A stretch of 64,000 nt of DNA, taken from contig NZ_MLFS01000001.1 of assembly GCF_002095485.1 (NCBI RefSeq), positions 1-64,000 of the forward strand, read 5' to 3'. A program made the position numbers and the translations under genes. The notes below the pieces were generated by a model. That model saw only the letters and a list, made by a program, of their open reading frames with translations. It searched no databases and had not been told where the DNA came from. This stretch comes from Pantoea wallisii (GTDB lineage: Bacteria; Pseudomonadota; Gammaproteobacteria; Enterobacterales; Enterobacteriaceae). This document shows, piece by piece, positions 35,290 through 44,747 of this stretch (the first letter of the stretch is position 1; the number at the start of each line of letters is the position of its first letter).

Positions 35290-37560
35290 TTAACCCTGGC
35301 GCTGACGCAGCAGACGTAACGCGTTCGCCGTCACCAGCGCCGTTGCGCCTGAATCCGCCAGCACCGCCAGCCACAGCCCGGTAAAGCCGAGCAGCGTGGT
35401 CACGAGGAAAATTGCCTTCAGGCCCAGCGCCAGCGCAATGTTCTGACGGATAATGGCGCGCGTGCGCCGCGCCAGCACCAGTATGCGGGGCAGAACCGTC
35501 AGGCGATTTTGCGTGAGCGCCGCGTCTGCGGCTTCCAGCGCGACATCGGTGCCGCTGCCCATGGCGATGCCGATCGTTGCCGCTTTCATTGCCGGCGCAT
35601 CATTAATGCCGTCACCTACCATGGCCAGCGACTGCTGTTCACTCAGCTGGCGCACCGCCGTGACCTTATCGGCAGGTAACAAGCCGGCGCGATAATCGAT
35701 ACCCGCTTCGGCAGCAATCGCCGCGGCGGCTCGCGGGTTATCGCCGGTCAACATCAGGCTGTGAATACCCAGCGCGTTCAGCGCGTTCAGGGCACTGATT
35801 GCATCGTCACGCAGCGGATCCTGTAACGCCAGCACGCCCAGCGGCTGCTGATCTTCCAGCAGCACTACCACGGTTTTACCCTGGCTCTCCAGCTGCGAAA
35901 TTATCTGCTGGCGGGAGTCGCTCAGCGTTGTGACCTCGCGCGGGGCCAGCAGCTGATACAGGACACCCTCGATCTGTGCGCGAATGCCGCTGCCGGCCAG
36001 CGTTTGCTGCTGCTGCGCCTGCGGCAGTGCCAGCTGACGCTGTTCAGCCTCTGTCACGATTGCCTGAGCCAGCGGATGGCTGGCGCCATACTCAACAGCG
36101 GCGGCCAGGCGGAGCAGCTGAGAGGGCGTCATGTCGTCAAAGGGCTGCACATCCGTTACCTGCGGCTTACCGGCGGTTAACGTACCGGTTTTATCAAAGG
36201 CGATAGCCTGAATGCGGCTGAGCCGCTCCAGTGCCGCGCCACCCTTAATCAGCGCGCCCTGGCGGGCTGCAGCGGCTAATCCGGAGGTGATGGCCGCAGG
36301 CGTCGAGATCACCAGTGCACACGGGCAGCCAATCAGCAGCAGCGTCAGCCCCTTATAGATCCACGGCAGCCATGCGCCCGCGCCCAGCAGCGGCGGCAGC
36401 ACCATCACCAGCAGCGCCAGCAGCATGATCGCCGGGGTATAGAGGCGACTAAAGCGATCGATAAAGCGCTCAACCGGTGCGCGGTGGCTTTCCGCTTCCT
36501 CAATCAGCTGCAGGATACGGTCGATCGCGCTGTTGCCTGGCTGCGAGACCACTTTCAGCTGCACCAGCCGATCAACGCTGGTGGCGCCCGCCATCACGGT
36601 TTCGCCGGGCGCACGCGTAACCGGCAGCGACTCGCCGGTCAGAGCGCTCTCATCAAAGCTGGCGCGGCTATGCAGTAGCTCACCGTCAACGGGTAAGCGA
36701 CCGCCGGCAGCGACCTCAATGACGTCGCCAGGCTGCACGTTGTCCAGAGCCACCTGTTCGCGCCGCCCGTGGGTAATGCGCATCGCGGTATCCGGCCGCA
36801 ACGCCATCAGTGCCGTCACGCCGCGGCGTGCGCGCGTGGCCGCATAGGCCTCAAGCCGTTCGCCCAGCTGAAACAGCAGCAGCACCATCGCGGCTTCAGC
36901 ATGCGCACCAATGATCAGCGCGCCGGCGGCGGCAATCGTCATCAGGGTTTCAATGCTGAACGGCGAGCCGCTGCGCAGCAATTTCCACGCGCTGCGTGCG
37001 ACCGGTGCCAGACCCAGCAGCGTGGTGACAATAAACAGGCGATCGCCCCACAGGGGAGAAGCCTGGCTCAGCAGCCAGCTGGCCAGCATCATGAGTGCCA
37101 GCAGCAGCAGGCCTGCATTATCGCGCCAGCCGCGCGGCGGGGCGGGGACATCGGTTGCGGTGAGCGTGAAGCCGGCATTTTTTACTGCCTGCTCAATTGC
37201 TGGCCCAATGTTGCCCGTGGCTTCGACCAACAGTTTTTCACTGGCAAAGATGACGCGGGCGCGCTGTACCTGGGGCAGTTTTTGTACGGCGGTTTCGATT
37301 TTGCGTGCGCAGCTCGGGCAATCCATTCCGGCAATGTGCCAGCGGAGTGGGTGAGAAGCCGTCAGGGCCCTGTCGCTTTCGGTGTCATCGCCGCCCGGAC
37401 TGCCTTCATCGCTGGCGCAGCAGTGGCAATCATCACCTGTGGCAACAGGTTGTAGAGCGGAGAGCGTGGCGGGAGCCGGTTTGACGCTGCGAATGGCGCA
37501 CAGCGGCTGCGGTTTGCTGTGCGTTTTACCACAGCGGCAAGAGTGAGCGTGTTGATGCAT
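35290..37560 (-). CDS. zntA: Zinc/cadmium/lead-exporting P-type ATPase ZntA
   Basis: ZntA pumps Zn, Cd and Pb out of the cytoplasm (P1B-type ATPase). It has 756 residues, about 24 more than E. coli. The N-terminal 70 residues are Cys/His-rich (HQHAHSCRCGKTH, then DDCHCCASDE), followed by a heavy-metal domain with GMDCPSC (CPSC at 81-84). Further on come the membrane metal motif IGCPCALVISTPAAI, the phosphorylation motif AFDKTGTLTAGK, HP in GASHPLAQAIV, and MVGDGINDAPAMKAA. Its promoter carries a near-perfect ZntR operator. It is monocistronic. Confidence 0.97.
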   Translation of the reverse strand: MHQHAHSCRCGKTHSKPQPLCAIRSVKPAPATLSALQPVATGDDCHCCASDEGSPGGDDTESDRALTASHPLRWHIAGMDCPSCARKIETAVQKLPQVQRARVIFASEKLLVEATGNIGPAIEQAVKNAGFTLTATDVPAPPRGWRDNAGLLLLALMMLASWLLSQASPLWGDRLFIVTTLLGLAPVARSAWKLLRSGSPFSIETLMTIAAAGALIIGAHAEAAMVLLLFQLGERLEAYAATRARRGVTALMALRPDTAMRITHGRREQVALDNVQPGDVIEVAAGGRLPVDGELLHSRASFDESALTGESLPVTRAPGETVMAGATSVDRLVQLKVVSQPGNSAIDRILQLIEEAESHRAPVERFIDRFSRLYTPAIMLLALLVMVLPPLLGAGAWLPWIYKGLTLLLIGCPCALVISTPAAITSGLAAAARQGALIKGGAALERLSRIQAIAFDKTGTLTAGKPQVTDVQPFDDMTPSQLLRLAAAVEYGASHPLAQAIVTEAEQRQLALPQAQQQQTLAGSGIRAQIEGVLYQLLAPREVTTLSDSRQQIISQLESQGKTVVVLLEDQQPLGVLALQDPLRDDAISALNALNALGIHSLMLTGDNPRAAAAIAAEAGIDYRAGLLPADKVTAVRQLSEQQSLAMVGDGINDAPAMKAATIGIAMGSGTDVALEAADAALTQNRLTVLPRILVLARRTRAIIRQNIALALGLKAIFLVTTLLGFTGLWLAVLADSGATALVTANALRLLRQRQG

Positions 37561-37602
37561 GTGACCTCCGGATTCAGGCGCGGGTCGATGCCCGCGTCCT
37601 GC

Positions 37603-37634
37603 ATGCTACACTCTGGAGTGGACTCCAGAGTCAA
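37603..37634 (-). promoter_or_regulatory. ZntR-controlled zntA promoter
   Basis: On the minus strand TTGACT (37634-37629), a 20-bp spacer and TAGCAT (37608-37603) surround the 22-bp inverted repeat ACTCTGGAGT/ACTCCAGAGT (37610-37631). The overlong spacer spanned by a palindrome is the MerR-family design, and the repeat differs from E. coli zntA by one base as I recall it. Confidence 0.93.
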
Positions 37635-37653
37635 GCATCACGTGTCACGCTTT

Positions 37654-38283
37654 TCAGTAGAGCCACAGCGAGCGCACGATCATAAAGTGACCGGCAAAGT
37701 AACAGGCGGCGACAATGGCGCTATCGGCGCTGAAACGGCGGCGATAGTGGGTGATAAACCAGACAATATTGGCTAATAGCAGCAAACCGGCGCCGATCAG
37801 CAGTGAGAAGCTGTAGTCGGTAGGGCGGAAGAAGTAGTTCTCTGCTGCCATCCAGTTCATCACCAGCGTCATGCCTATCAGCGTACAGATCGGCCAGCGC
37901 AACTCCTCCAGCTTCGACCAGATCACCCCAATCACAATGACGCCGATAATCAGGAAGGTGAGCGGAATCGGCCAGAAGAAACTCATGGTCATGTGGGCAG
38001 CGAAGCTGATGGTATAAAGCAGATGGGACAGGAAAAATGCCCCCAGCGCATAGAGCATCTGCTGGCGCGGCAGCAGCGTCAGGGCATCGCCAACCAGCGT
38101 GGCGACCAGCCCGGCAAGGATCAGATAATCGGTGGTGTTAAGCGTCGGTGCCTGCCAGGCCCAGGCTACCAGCAAGAGCAGCGTAACGGGTTTGAACAAC
38201 CAGCGCTGCCACTGCGGGCCGCGGTAGGAGGCGTCCACGTACAGCCAACCGGAAAAAAGGACTGCAAGGAAAGACCAAAGCAT
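37654..38283 (-). CDS. yhhN: YhhN/TMEM86-family membrane protein
   Basis: The 209 residues form about eight hydrophobic segments, and order and length match E. coli YhhN (208). The family (YhhN, TMEM86) includes the animal lysoplasmalogenase, but the bacterial activity is not established. Motifs seen: [10 protein letters not shown] (about residues 63-72) and [12 protein letters not shown] at the end. It shares strand with zntA but lies upstream of the zntA promoter, and it diverges from yhhM. Confidence 0.9.
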   Translation of the reverse strand: MLWSFLAVLFSGWLYVDASYRGPQWQRWLFKPVTLLLLVAWAWQAPTLNTTDYLILAGLVATLVGDALTLLPRQQMLYALGAFFLSHLLYTISFAAHMTMSFFWPIPLTFLIIGVIVIGVIWSKLEELRWPICTLIGMTLVMNWMAAENYFFRPTDYSFSLLIGAGLLLLANIVWFITHYRRRFSADSAIVAACYFAGHFMIVRSLWLY

Positions 38284-38445
38284 TTTTTCTCCCTTTTGCA
38301 GGCAATGCGCCCGCTTTGATGAATTTTCCCAAAATCGCGATCTCAGTTTAAGTTACCGCTGGCAAATGTGACAATCGGCTAACTCCGGATGTATGCTTTG
38401 TCGTCTTTATTTGTGCCACTTACCACGCAAAGTGCGAGAGAAAAC

Positions 38446-38802
38446 ATGAGCAAACCACCGCTAATCTTTTTTATCGTTCTGGCGATTATTGCCATCCTGG
38501 CGACCCGTCAGTTTATCAAGCAGCGCCGCGAAGCCGCGGTCAATGACGCCTCACCGGTGCGCTCAATGAGCGTGCAGGTAAAGACCAAACGTGAGTTTCC
38601 GGCACCCAATCGCCGTTCGCGTCAGCGGGAGGAAATTGTGGCGGAAGAGATGAAATATGAAGCCTGGTTCCATCCGCTGAACGGCGCGGGTGACTTTAAA
38701 GTGAACGTGAACGCCAGTGATTATCATCAGATGGATAAAGGCGTGAAGGGTGAGCTGAAGATGCAGGGCAGCCGGTTCGTCAGTTTTACGCCCGCGCAGT
38801 AA
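38446..38802 (+). CDS. yhhM: DUF2500 membrane-anchored protein YhhM
   Basis: ATG 38446 (MSKPPLIFFIVLAIIAILAT) gives 118 residues, close to E. coli YhhM (119); an upstream start at 38389 would add 19 residues with no match. A single N-terminal membrane helix is followed by a basic linker (KQRREAAVND, NRRSRQREE) and a small soluble domain ending MQGSRFVSFTPAQ. The function is unknown. It converges on yhhL. Confidence 0.9.
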   Translation: MSKPPLIFFIVLAIIAILATRQFIKQRREAAVNDASPVRSMSVQVKTKREFPAPNRRSRQREEIVAEEMKYEAWFHPLNGAGDFKVNVNASDYHQMDKGVKGELKMQGSRFVSFTPAQ

Positions 38803-38824
38803 CGCAGCGGACGTATGGCTGTGA

Positions 38825-39094
38825 TTAGCTCTTCGGGTAGTGCTTTTTCTGCCATGCCAGCAGTTCAAAAACGCCAAAGAAGAAGATTTTTGCCTGGGTC
38901 GCCCCGCTCAGCTTTGGCGCCTCTTTCGGCTGCGTGGCACGCAGCAGCACCAGCTGCAAGCCATGCATAATCACCATAAAGAACAGCGCCACATGCACAA
39001 AATAGCGCAGCGGCGTGGGGAACGGATGCACCAGATTAAGCAGCAGAAATGCCCAGACGCACAGCATCAGTAAACGGCCCAGATTAAGCCACAT
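38825..39094 (-). CDS. yhhL: DUF1145 membrane protein YhhL
   Basis: The likely start is the second of two adjacent ATGs (39094), seven bases after AGGAG, giving 89 residues (MWLNLGRLLMLCVWAFLLLN) as I recall for E. coli YhhL; 39097 is the alternative. Two to three hydrophobic segments precede a charged tail (LLAWQKKHYPKS). It starts inside the 3' end of rsmD (about 11 bases overlap), so it is translationally linked to it. Function unknown. Confidence 0.88.
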   Translation of the reverse strand: MWLNLGRLLMLCVWAFLLLNLVHPFPTPLRYFVHVALFFMVIMHGLQLVLLRATQPKEAPKLSGATQAKIFFFGVFELLAWQKKHYPKS

Positions 39095-39692
39095 CATGCT
39101 TCTCCTGTTGACGTTGATAGAGGCGATAAGCCACCTGGCCGGCAATCTTCTCGCGATACAGATTCCAGCTGGCGGGTGCCACTGGCGTGCCATGTTCCAC
39201 TTCGCTCTCCACGTAGATCAGTGCCTCTTCAGCCAGCCAGCCGTTGTTCTCCAGCAGCGTCAGGGTTTCCAGCAGCAATCCTTTACGGAACGGCGGATCA
39301 ACAAATACCACGTCAAACGGCTCGCCCGGTTGGCTGAGCCACTGCAGTGTATTGGTCTGCACCACGTTGCCTGTGGTGGCGCGCAGCGTATGCAGGTTTT
39401 GCGACAGCTGCTGCGCAACATTGCGCTCCAGCTCCAGCAAGGTCGCGGAGGCGGCATAGCGCGACAGCGCCTCAAGGCCCAGCGCGCCGCTGCCGGCAAA
39501 GCAATCCAGGCAGCGCGCCTGCTGGATATCAGCCGCCAGCCAGTTAAACAGGGTTTCGCGTACGCGATCGGTGGTGGGGCGCAGGCCGGCGCTATCCGGC
39601 ACGGGCAGTTTGCGGCCGCGCCACTGTCCGCCAATGATACGGATCTGACCTGCTGCGCCGCTGTTGCGGGGGGATTTACTCATTTCGCTCAC
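39084..39692 (-). CDS. rsmD: 16S rRNA (guanine966-N2)-methyltransferase RsmD
   Basis: RsmD methylates G966 of 16S rRNA. The 202 residues (E. coli 198) hold the substrate/AdoMet motifs GGQWRGRKLPVPDS (about 23-36), LDCFAGSGALGLEALSR (about 74-90) and the catalytic DPPFRKG (about 140; NPPY/DPPF class). It diverges from ftsY and overlaps yhhL, the same order as in E. coli. Confidence 0.96.
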   Translation of the reverse strand: MSEMSKSPRNSGAAGQIRIIGGQWRGRKLPVPDSAGLRPTTDRVRETLFNWLAADIQQARCLDCFAGSGALGLEALSRYAASATLLELERNVAQQLSQNLHTLRATTGNVVQTNTLQWLSQPGEPFDVVFVDPPFRKGLLLETLTLLENNGWLAEEALIYVESEVEHGTPVAPASWNLYREKIAGQVAYRLYQRQQEKHDVA

Positions 39693-39914
39693 AACTCGTC
39701 ATAATTTGTTGCGTAGTTTAACGGGCGTAGCAGGCAGAAGAAACGTTAAAAAAGGGTGCTGTGGTGCGCTGGCTGGAAAGTGTTAGACTACTGAGTTGGT
39801 ATCGTGCGCGTAATTGCCTGATTTTTACGCCGCTCACGAGCTGAAAATTGAATTTTTTATCCCCTGGGAACAGCGTGCTACCGGGAATAAGCCATCGAGG
39901 AGTGTGGTCACACA

Positions 39915-41396
39915 ATGGCAAAAGAGAAAAAACGCGGCTTTTTTTCCTGGCTAGGCTTTGGCAAAGAAGAACAGACACCGCAGCCGGCGGAAGAGCAAAC
40001 GGCAGAAGAGCAGCTACAGGAGCAGCCAGCCGACGCCCCGGTTCAGGAGCCCGTTGCGGAAGAGAGCGCGTTAGCAAGCGCCGAAGCGCAGGCGGAAGAG
40101 ACCGTTGCCGTCACGGCGCAGGTTGCAGAGCAGCAGGCTGAGCCAGAAGCAAAAGAAGCAGAGACCGCGCCGCAGGCTGATGTGGTGATCGGTGCGGTTG
40201 AAGAGGAGGTGCTGCCGGAAGAGGAGATTCAACCGGATGTCGCGCCGATCGAAGAGGAGCCGCAGGCAGAAGAGCTGATCATTGACGCGCCGGTGGAAGA
40301 GGCGATGGCGCCGGAAGCGGAAGAGGTGCCACTCAGCGATGAAGAGCTGGAAGCGCTGGCGCTGGCTGAAACCTACGTAGAGGATGCCGAAGAGGCCGCG
40401 CAGGCTGAAGATACCGTCAGCGATCTGCCGCTGGCCGCGGCGCCAATTATTGTGCAGGAGCAGGAGCGTCCGACTAAAGAGGGCTTCTTTGCCCGTCTGA
40501 AACGCAGCCTGGTCAAAACCCGTGCAAATCTCGGCTCCGGCTTTATCAGCCTGTTCCGGGGTAAAAAAATCGATGATGATCTCTTCGAAGAGTTAGAAGA
40601 GCAGCTGCTGATTGCGGATGTGGGCGTAGAGACAACCCGTCGCATTATCACCAGCCTGACACAACAGGCTAACCGCAAACAGCTTCGTGATGCTGAAGCG
40701 CTCTACGGTCTGCTGAAAGCCGAAATGGCAGGCATTCTGGAGAAGGTCGATCAGCCGCTGGATATCGAAGGCAAAACGCCGTTCGTGATTTTAATGGTTG
40801 GCGTTAACGGCGTAGGTAAAACTACCACCATCGGTAAGCTGGCGCGCCAGTATCAGGCGCAGGGCAAATCGGTGATGCTGGCGGCTGGCGACACCTTCCG
40901 TGCGGCGGCGGTTGAGCAGCTGCAGGTGTGGGGGCAGCGCAATAACATTCCGGTGGTAGCGCAGCACACCGGTGCCGATTCCGCTTCGGTCATCTTTGAT
41001 GCTATTCAGGCTGCCAAATCGCGCAACGTCGACGTGCTGATTGCCGATACGGCCGGACGTTTGCAGAACAAAGCGCACCTGATGGAAGAGCTGAAGAAGA
41101 TCACCCGCGTGATGAAAAAGCTGGACGAGAATGCGCCGCATGAAGTGATGCTAACGCTGGACGCCAGCACCGGGCAGAACGCCATCAGCCAGGCCAAACT
41201 CTTTAATGAGGCGGTCGGCCTGAGCGGCATTGCCCTGACCAAACTTGATGGCACCGCCAAAGGTGGCGTGATCTTCTCGATTGCCGATCAGTTTGGCATT
41301 CCGATTCGCTATATCGGTGTCGGGGAAGGCATCGAGGATTTACGGCCGTTTAAGGCCGAAGACTTTATTGAGGCACTGTTTGCCCGAGAGGAATGA
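39915..41396 (+). CDS. ftsY: Signal recognition particle receptor FtsY
   Basis: FtsY docks ribosome-SRP complexes at the inner membrane. It has 493 residues (E. coli 497). The N-terminal acidic A domain (about 1-190) is Glu/Ala/Gln-rich after the basic MAKEKKRGFFSWLGFGKEE. The NG domain follows: P-loop GVNGVGKTTTIGKLA (about 296-310), AAGDTFRAAAVEQL, DTAGRLQNK (about 377) and TKLDGTAKGGVIF (about 441). It is the first gene of ftsYEX and the upstream gap is shared with divergent rsmD. Confidence 0.97.
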   Translation: MAKEKKRGFFSWLGFGKEEQTPQPAEEQTAEEQLQEQPADAPVQEPVAEESALASAEAQAEETVAVTAQVAEQQAEPEAKEAETAPQADVVIGAVEEEVLPEEEIQPDVAPIEEEPQAEELIIDAPVEEAMAPEAEEVPLSDEELEALALAETYVEDAEEAAQAEDTVSDLPLAAAPIIVQEQERPTKEGFFARLKRSLVKTRANLGSGFISLFRGKKIDDDLFEELEEQLLIADVGVETTRRIITSLTQQANRKQLRDAEALYGLLKAEMAGILEKVDQPLDIEGKTPFVILMVGVNGVGKTTTIGKLARQYQAQGKSVMLAAGDTFRAAAVEQLQVWGQRNNIPVVAQHTGADSASVIFDAIQAAKSRNVDVLIADTAGRLQNKAHLMEELKKITRVMKKLDENAPHEVMLTLDASTGQNAISQAKLFNEAVGLSGIALTKLDGTAKGGVIFSIADQFGIPIRYIGVGEGIEDLRPFKAEDFIEALFAREE

Positions 41397-41401
41397 TTGG
41401 G

Positions 41402-42070
41402 ATGATTCGCTTTGAAGAGGTCAGTAAGGCTTATCTGGGAGGACGCCAGGCGCTGCAGGGGGTGGATTTTCATCTGCGTCCCGGCGAAATGGCGTTCCTG
41501 ACCGGCCACTCAGGCGCGGGAAAGAGTACGTTACTGAAGCTGATTTGTGGCATTGAGCGCCCGAGTGCCGGGCAGATCTGGTTCAGCGGCCATGATATTT
41601 CGCGACTGCGTCACAGCGAAGTGCCCTTTCTGCGCCGCCAGATTGGCATGATCTTCCAGGATCACCACTTGCTGATGGATCGCTCGGTATACGACAACGT
41701 GGCGATTCCGCTGATTATCTCTGGCGCCAGCGGCGAAGATATTCGTCGTCGCGTCTCGGCAGCGTTGGATAAAGTCGGCCTGCTCGACAAAGCGAAAAGC
41801 TACCCGATTCAGCTCTCCGGCGGTGAACAGCAGCGCGTCGGTATTGCCCGCGCGGTGGTGAACAAGCCGGCAGTACTGCTGGCGGATGAACCGACCGGTA
41901 ACCTCGATAATGCGCTGTCGGAAGATATCCTGCGCCTGTTCGAGGAGTTTAATCGCGTTGGCGTCACGGTGCTGATGGCGACGCACGATATCGGGCTGAT
42001 TTCACGGCGCAACTACCGCGTAATGACGCTTAATCAGGGACGTCTGCACGGAGGCCACGATGGTCAATAA
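41402..42070 (+). CDS. ftsE: Cell-division ABC ATPase FtsE
   Basis: FtsE with FtsX forms an ABC-like complex that controls septal amidase activation through EnvC. ATG 41402 gives [20 protein letters not shown] and 222 residues as in E. coli; the ATG at 41393 would add three residues and overlap ftsY. Walker A is GHSGAGKST (about 36-44), signature LSGGEQQR (about 138), Walker [13 protein letters not shown] (about 157). It starts five bases after ftsY and overlaps ftsX by 11. Confidence 0.97.
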   Translation: MIRFEEVSKAYLGGRQALQGVDFHLRPGEMAFLTGHSGAGKSTLLKLICGIERPSAGQIWFSGHDISRLRHSEVPFLRRQIGMIFQDHHLLMDRSVYDNVAIPLIISGASGEDIRRRVSAALDKVGLLDKAKSYPIQLSGGEQQRVGIARAVVNKPAVLLADEPTGNLDNALSEDILRLFEEFNRVGVTVLMATHDIGLISRRNYRVMTLNQGRLHGGHDGQ

Positions 42071-43046
42071 ACGCAACAAGCGTCCGGCTGCGCCAAAAGC
42101 CGCGAAGCAGCCCTCGAAGAGCAAAGCGCTAAAAGGCGGCTGGCAGGAGCAGTGGCGCTATGCGTGGCGCGGGACGCTGTCGGATATGTATCGTCAGCCC
42201 CTGGCAACGCTGCTGACGGTGATGGTCATCGCTATCTCGCTGACGCTGCCCAGCGTCTGTTATATGGTGTGGAAAAACGTCAGCCAGGCCGCCACGCAGT
42301 GGTATCCGGCACCGCAGCTGACGGTCTATCTGGACAAAGCACTGGATGATACCGCAGCAGAGAGCGTAACCGCCCAGCTGAAGCAGCTGGATGGCGTGGA
42401 TAACGTCAATTATCTGACGCGTGAAGAGGCGCTGAACGAGTTCCGCAACTGGTCCGGGTTTGGTGGGGCGATGGATATGCTGGAGCAGAATCCTCTGCCG
42501 GCTGTGGCTATCATCACGCCAAAACTCAACTTCCAGAATTCAGATACCATGGCGAATCTGCGCGATCGCGTGGCGAAAGTGCAGGGCGTGCAGGAAGTGC
42601 GCATGGATGACAGCTGGTTTGCCCGCTTAGCCGCGTTGACCGGGCTGGTCGGCCAAATCGCCTCCATGATTGGCCTGCTGATGGTGGTAGCGGTGTTCCT
42701 GGTCATCGGCAACAGCGTGCGTCTCAGCATCTTTGCCCGTCGCGATACCATTAACGTACAGAAGTTAATTGGCGCCACCGATGGCTTTATTCTGCGCCCC
42801 TTCCTCTACGGTGGTGCACTGCTGGGCTTCAGCGGGGCCGTGCTGTCGCTGATCCTGTCTGAAGTACTGGTGCTGCGGCTGCAATCGGTCGTGGCGCAGG
42901 TGGCTTCCGTGTTCGGTACAACTTTTGCGCTGGAAGGCTTCTCATGGGATGAGGGATTACTGCTGCTGCTTGTCGCCGCCATTATTGGCTGGATTGCAGC
43001 ATGGCTGGCAACGGTTCAACATTTACGTCGATTTACGCCGCAGTAA
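42060..43046 (+). CDS. ftsX: Cell-division membrane protein FtsX
   Basis: FtsX is the membrane partner of FtsE with four transmembrane helices and a periplasmic loop that binds EnvC. The 328 residues (E. coli 352) start after GGAGG with a basic cytoplasmic segment shorter than in E. coli. Helix 1 is [20 protein letters not shown]; the periplasmic domain spans about 75-195; helices 2-4 follow, with the MacB-like segment [20 protein letters not shown]. The shorter N terminus accounts for the length difference. Confidence 0.96.
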   Translation: MVNKRNKRPAAPKAAKQPSKSKALKGGWQEQWRYAWRGTLSDMYRQPLATLLTVMVIAISLTLPSVCYMVWKNVSQAATQWYPAPQLTVYLDKALDDTAAESVTAQLKQLDGVDNVNYLTREEALNEFRNWSGFGGAMDMLEQNPLPAVAIITPKLNFQNSDTMANLRDRVAKVQGVQEVRMDDSWFARLAALTGLVGQIASMIGLLMVVAVFLVIGNSVRLSIFARRDTINVQKLIGATDGFILRPFLYGGALLGFSGAVLSLILSEVLVLRLQSVVAQVASVFGTTFALEGFSWDEGLLLLLVAAIIGWIAAWLATVQHLRRFTPQ

Positions 43047-43161
43047 CCACCAGCAACGTTTTTTTGGTATACTCTTCCTCTGCTGCCGACGACCTGGGAG
43101 CAGAGGAATTCTCCGATTTTCCCCGCCGTCATCTGTGTGTAAAATATTCACTGCTATAATT

Positions 43162-43188
43162 GAACTTGTGGATAACTTTGTCGTCCAA
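43162..43188 (+). promoter_or_regulatory. Sigma-E promoter of rpoH with embedded DnaA box
   Basis: GAACTT (43162-43167), a 15-bp spacer and GTCCAA (43183-43188) match the sigma-E consensus GGAACTT-N15-16-GTCTAA. Within the spacer TGTGGATAA (43167-43175) is a perfect DnaA box on the minus strand (TTATCCACA). TATAAT at 43155-43160 could serve sigma-70. E. coli rpoH has both a sigma-E promoter and DnaA control. Confidence 0.8.
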
Positions 43189-43286
43189 GTAGCACAGATT
43201 GCTTTTGGTTTTCCCGCGGCGTTGACATAATGTAACGTCTGCGCAGGGAAACGTGCAGCAAGTCCATTGAATTTGTGAGGGTTTGA

Positions 43287-44144
43287 ATGACCAAAGAAAT
43301 GCAAACTTTAGCGATTGCTCCTCTGGGCAACCTGGAATCATACGTCCGGGCTGCTAACCATTGGCCGGTCCTGACCGCCGAAGAGGAAAAAGCACTGGCT
43401 GAGAAGCTGCATTACCAGGGCGATCTGGATGCAGCCAAGACGCTGATCCTGTCTCACCTGCGCTTTGTTGTTCATATCGCGCGTAACTACTCCGGTTACG
43501 GCCTGCCGCAGGCGGACCTCATCCAGGAGGGTAACATTGGCCTGATGAAGGCGGTGCGCCGCTTTAACCCGGAAGTCGGGGTGCGTCTGGTCTCCTTTGC
43601 CGTGCACTGGATCAAAGCAGAGATTCACGAATACGTGCTGCGTAACTGGCGTATCGTGAAAGTTGCCACCACCAAAGCACAGCGCAAACTATTCTTTAAC
43701 CTGCGTAAAACCAAGCAGCGTCTGGGCTGGTTCAATCAGGATGAAGTAGAGATGGTTGCGCGTGAGCTGGGCGTGAGCAGCAAAGATGTGCTGGAGATGG
43801 AGTCCCGCATGGCGGCGCAGGACATGACGTTTGATATGTCCTCTGACGATGATGCTGGCGAAGGCAAGCCGATGGCACCGGTGCTGTATCTGCAGGATAA
43901 AACGTCTGACTTTGCCGATGGCATTGAAGAGGACAACTGGGATGCGCATGCAGCCGATAAGCTGAGCGATGCCATGCTGAGTCTCGACGAGCGCAGCCAG
44001 CATATCATCCGTGCCCGCTGGCTGGATGATGACAACAAAACCACGCTGCAGGAGCTGGCCGATAAGTACGGCGTCTCCGCCGAGCGCGTGCGACAGCTGG
44101 AAAAGAACGCCATGAAGAAACTGCGTATGGCGATTGAAGCCTGA
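43287..44144 (+). CDS. rpoH: Heat-shock sigma factor RpoH (sigma-32)
   Basis: RpoH directs RNA polymerase to heat-shock promoters. It has 285 residues (E. coli 284). Region 2 spans about 50-120 ([27 protein letters not shown] in parts), with the core-binding [11 protein letters not shown]. The RpoH-specific box [17 protein letters not shown] lies at about 132-148, and region 4 with its helix-turn-helix ends the protein ([20 protein letters not shown]). The ATG follows GAGG. In E. coli the early coding mRNA folds as a thermosensor; the same is likely here but not shown. Confidence 0.98.
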   Translation: MTKEMQTLAIAPLGNLESYVRAANHWPVLTAEEEKALAEKLHYQGDLDAAKTLILSHLRFVVHIARNYSGYGLPQADLIQEGNIGLMKAVRRFNPEVGVRLVSFAVHWIKAEIHEYVLRNWRIVKVATTKAQRKLFFNLRKTKQRLGWFNQDEVEMVARELGVSSKDVLEMESRMAAQDMTFDMSSDDDAGEGKPMAPVLYLQDKTSDFADGIEEDNWDAHAADKLSDAMLSLDERSQHIIRARWLDDDNKTTLQELADKYGVSAERVRQLEKNAMKKLRMAIEA

Positions 44145-44163
44145 TAAGCATCAGGAAGAGAGA

Positions 44164-44190
44164 GGGCGACCAGCGTGGTCGCCCTTTTTT
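44164..44190 (+). terminator. Terminator of rpoH
   Basis: GGGCGACC and GGTCGCCC form an 8-bp stem with a 5-nt loop, followed by six Ts, 20 bases after the rpoH stop. Confidence 0.93.
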
Positions 44191-44230
44191 ATGCGCGTCA
44201 TAAAGGCAGCTGGCAGGCCGGCTGCGTGAG

Positions 44231-44338
44231 GACCGCCATAAATGGCGCTCCTGGAGTTTGTGCGGCGGGTGGAACGGTTGCCATGAATAGCGACCCTACA
44301 AGGTTAATGCGGGCGCAGGGTGCGCATTGATGCGCACC
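44231..44338. repeat. REP/BIME cluster between rpoH and panM
   Basis: A decayed form A lies at 44231-44250, a second form A with two arm changes at 44276-44295 (followed by CTAC), and a perfect form B at 44319-44338. It fills the gap between convergent rpoH and panM. Confidence 0.82.
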
Positions 44339-44360
44339 GTCATCCGAACGCGGGAGACGT

Positions 44361-44747
44361 CTACCGCACCCAGCCATCGCTCTGCGCACGAAACCCACAC
44401 GCCTGCATAAATGCGGCGCGTACGCTCTGATCGTTATTACCGTCATCAGCGATCCACCAGTGCGCCAGCGCGCTGTTCTGCGCAATGGTCTCTTCAAGCA
44501 AATACTGCCCGACACCGCGCCGGCGCGTTACATCCCGCACTTCCAGATGAGTAATCTTGCCCAGCGTGCCGCGAATCTCCAGCAGTAATCCCGCCAGCAG
44601 GCGATCGTTAAACCGCGCAGCATAGAGCCGGTTCGTTTCACTTAAGTTTGCTTCCAGCTGGCTAATATCCAGCTGTGACCACACTTTGGCTAAATCCAGT
44701 CGATCCTGCGGCGTTAACGTGCTGATACGCTGAATAGTGAGCTTCAT
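44361..44747 (-). CDS. panM: PanD maturation factor PanM (PanZ)
   Basis: PanM (YhhK, PanZ) is a GNAT-fold protein that binds acetyl-CoA and triggers self-cleavage of pro-PanD, which starts beta-alanine supply for pantothenate and CoA. The 128 residues (E. coli 127) include the acetyl-CoA loop TRRRGVGQYLLEE (about residues 74-86) and the AAFMQACGF block near the end. It diverges from livK; in E. coli it sits between livJ and livK. Confidence 0.94.
   Translation of the reverse strand: MKLTIQRISTLTPQDRLDLAKVWSQLDISQLEANLSETNRLYAARFNDRLLAGLLLEIRGTLGKITHLEVRDVTRRRGVGQYLLEETIAQNSALAHWWIADDGNNDQSVRAAFMQACGFRAQSDGWVR

Noticed and set aside
36769-37455. 228-codon plus-strand open frame
   Set aside because: Antisense shadow of zntA; no start signal and low-complexity product.
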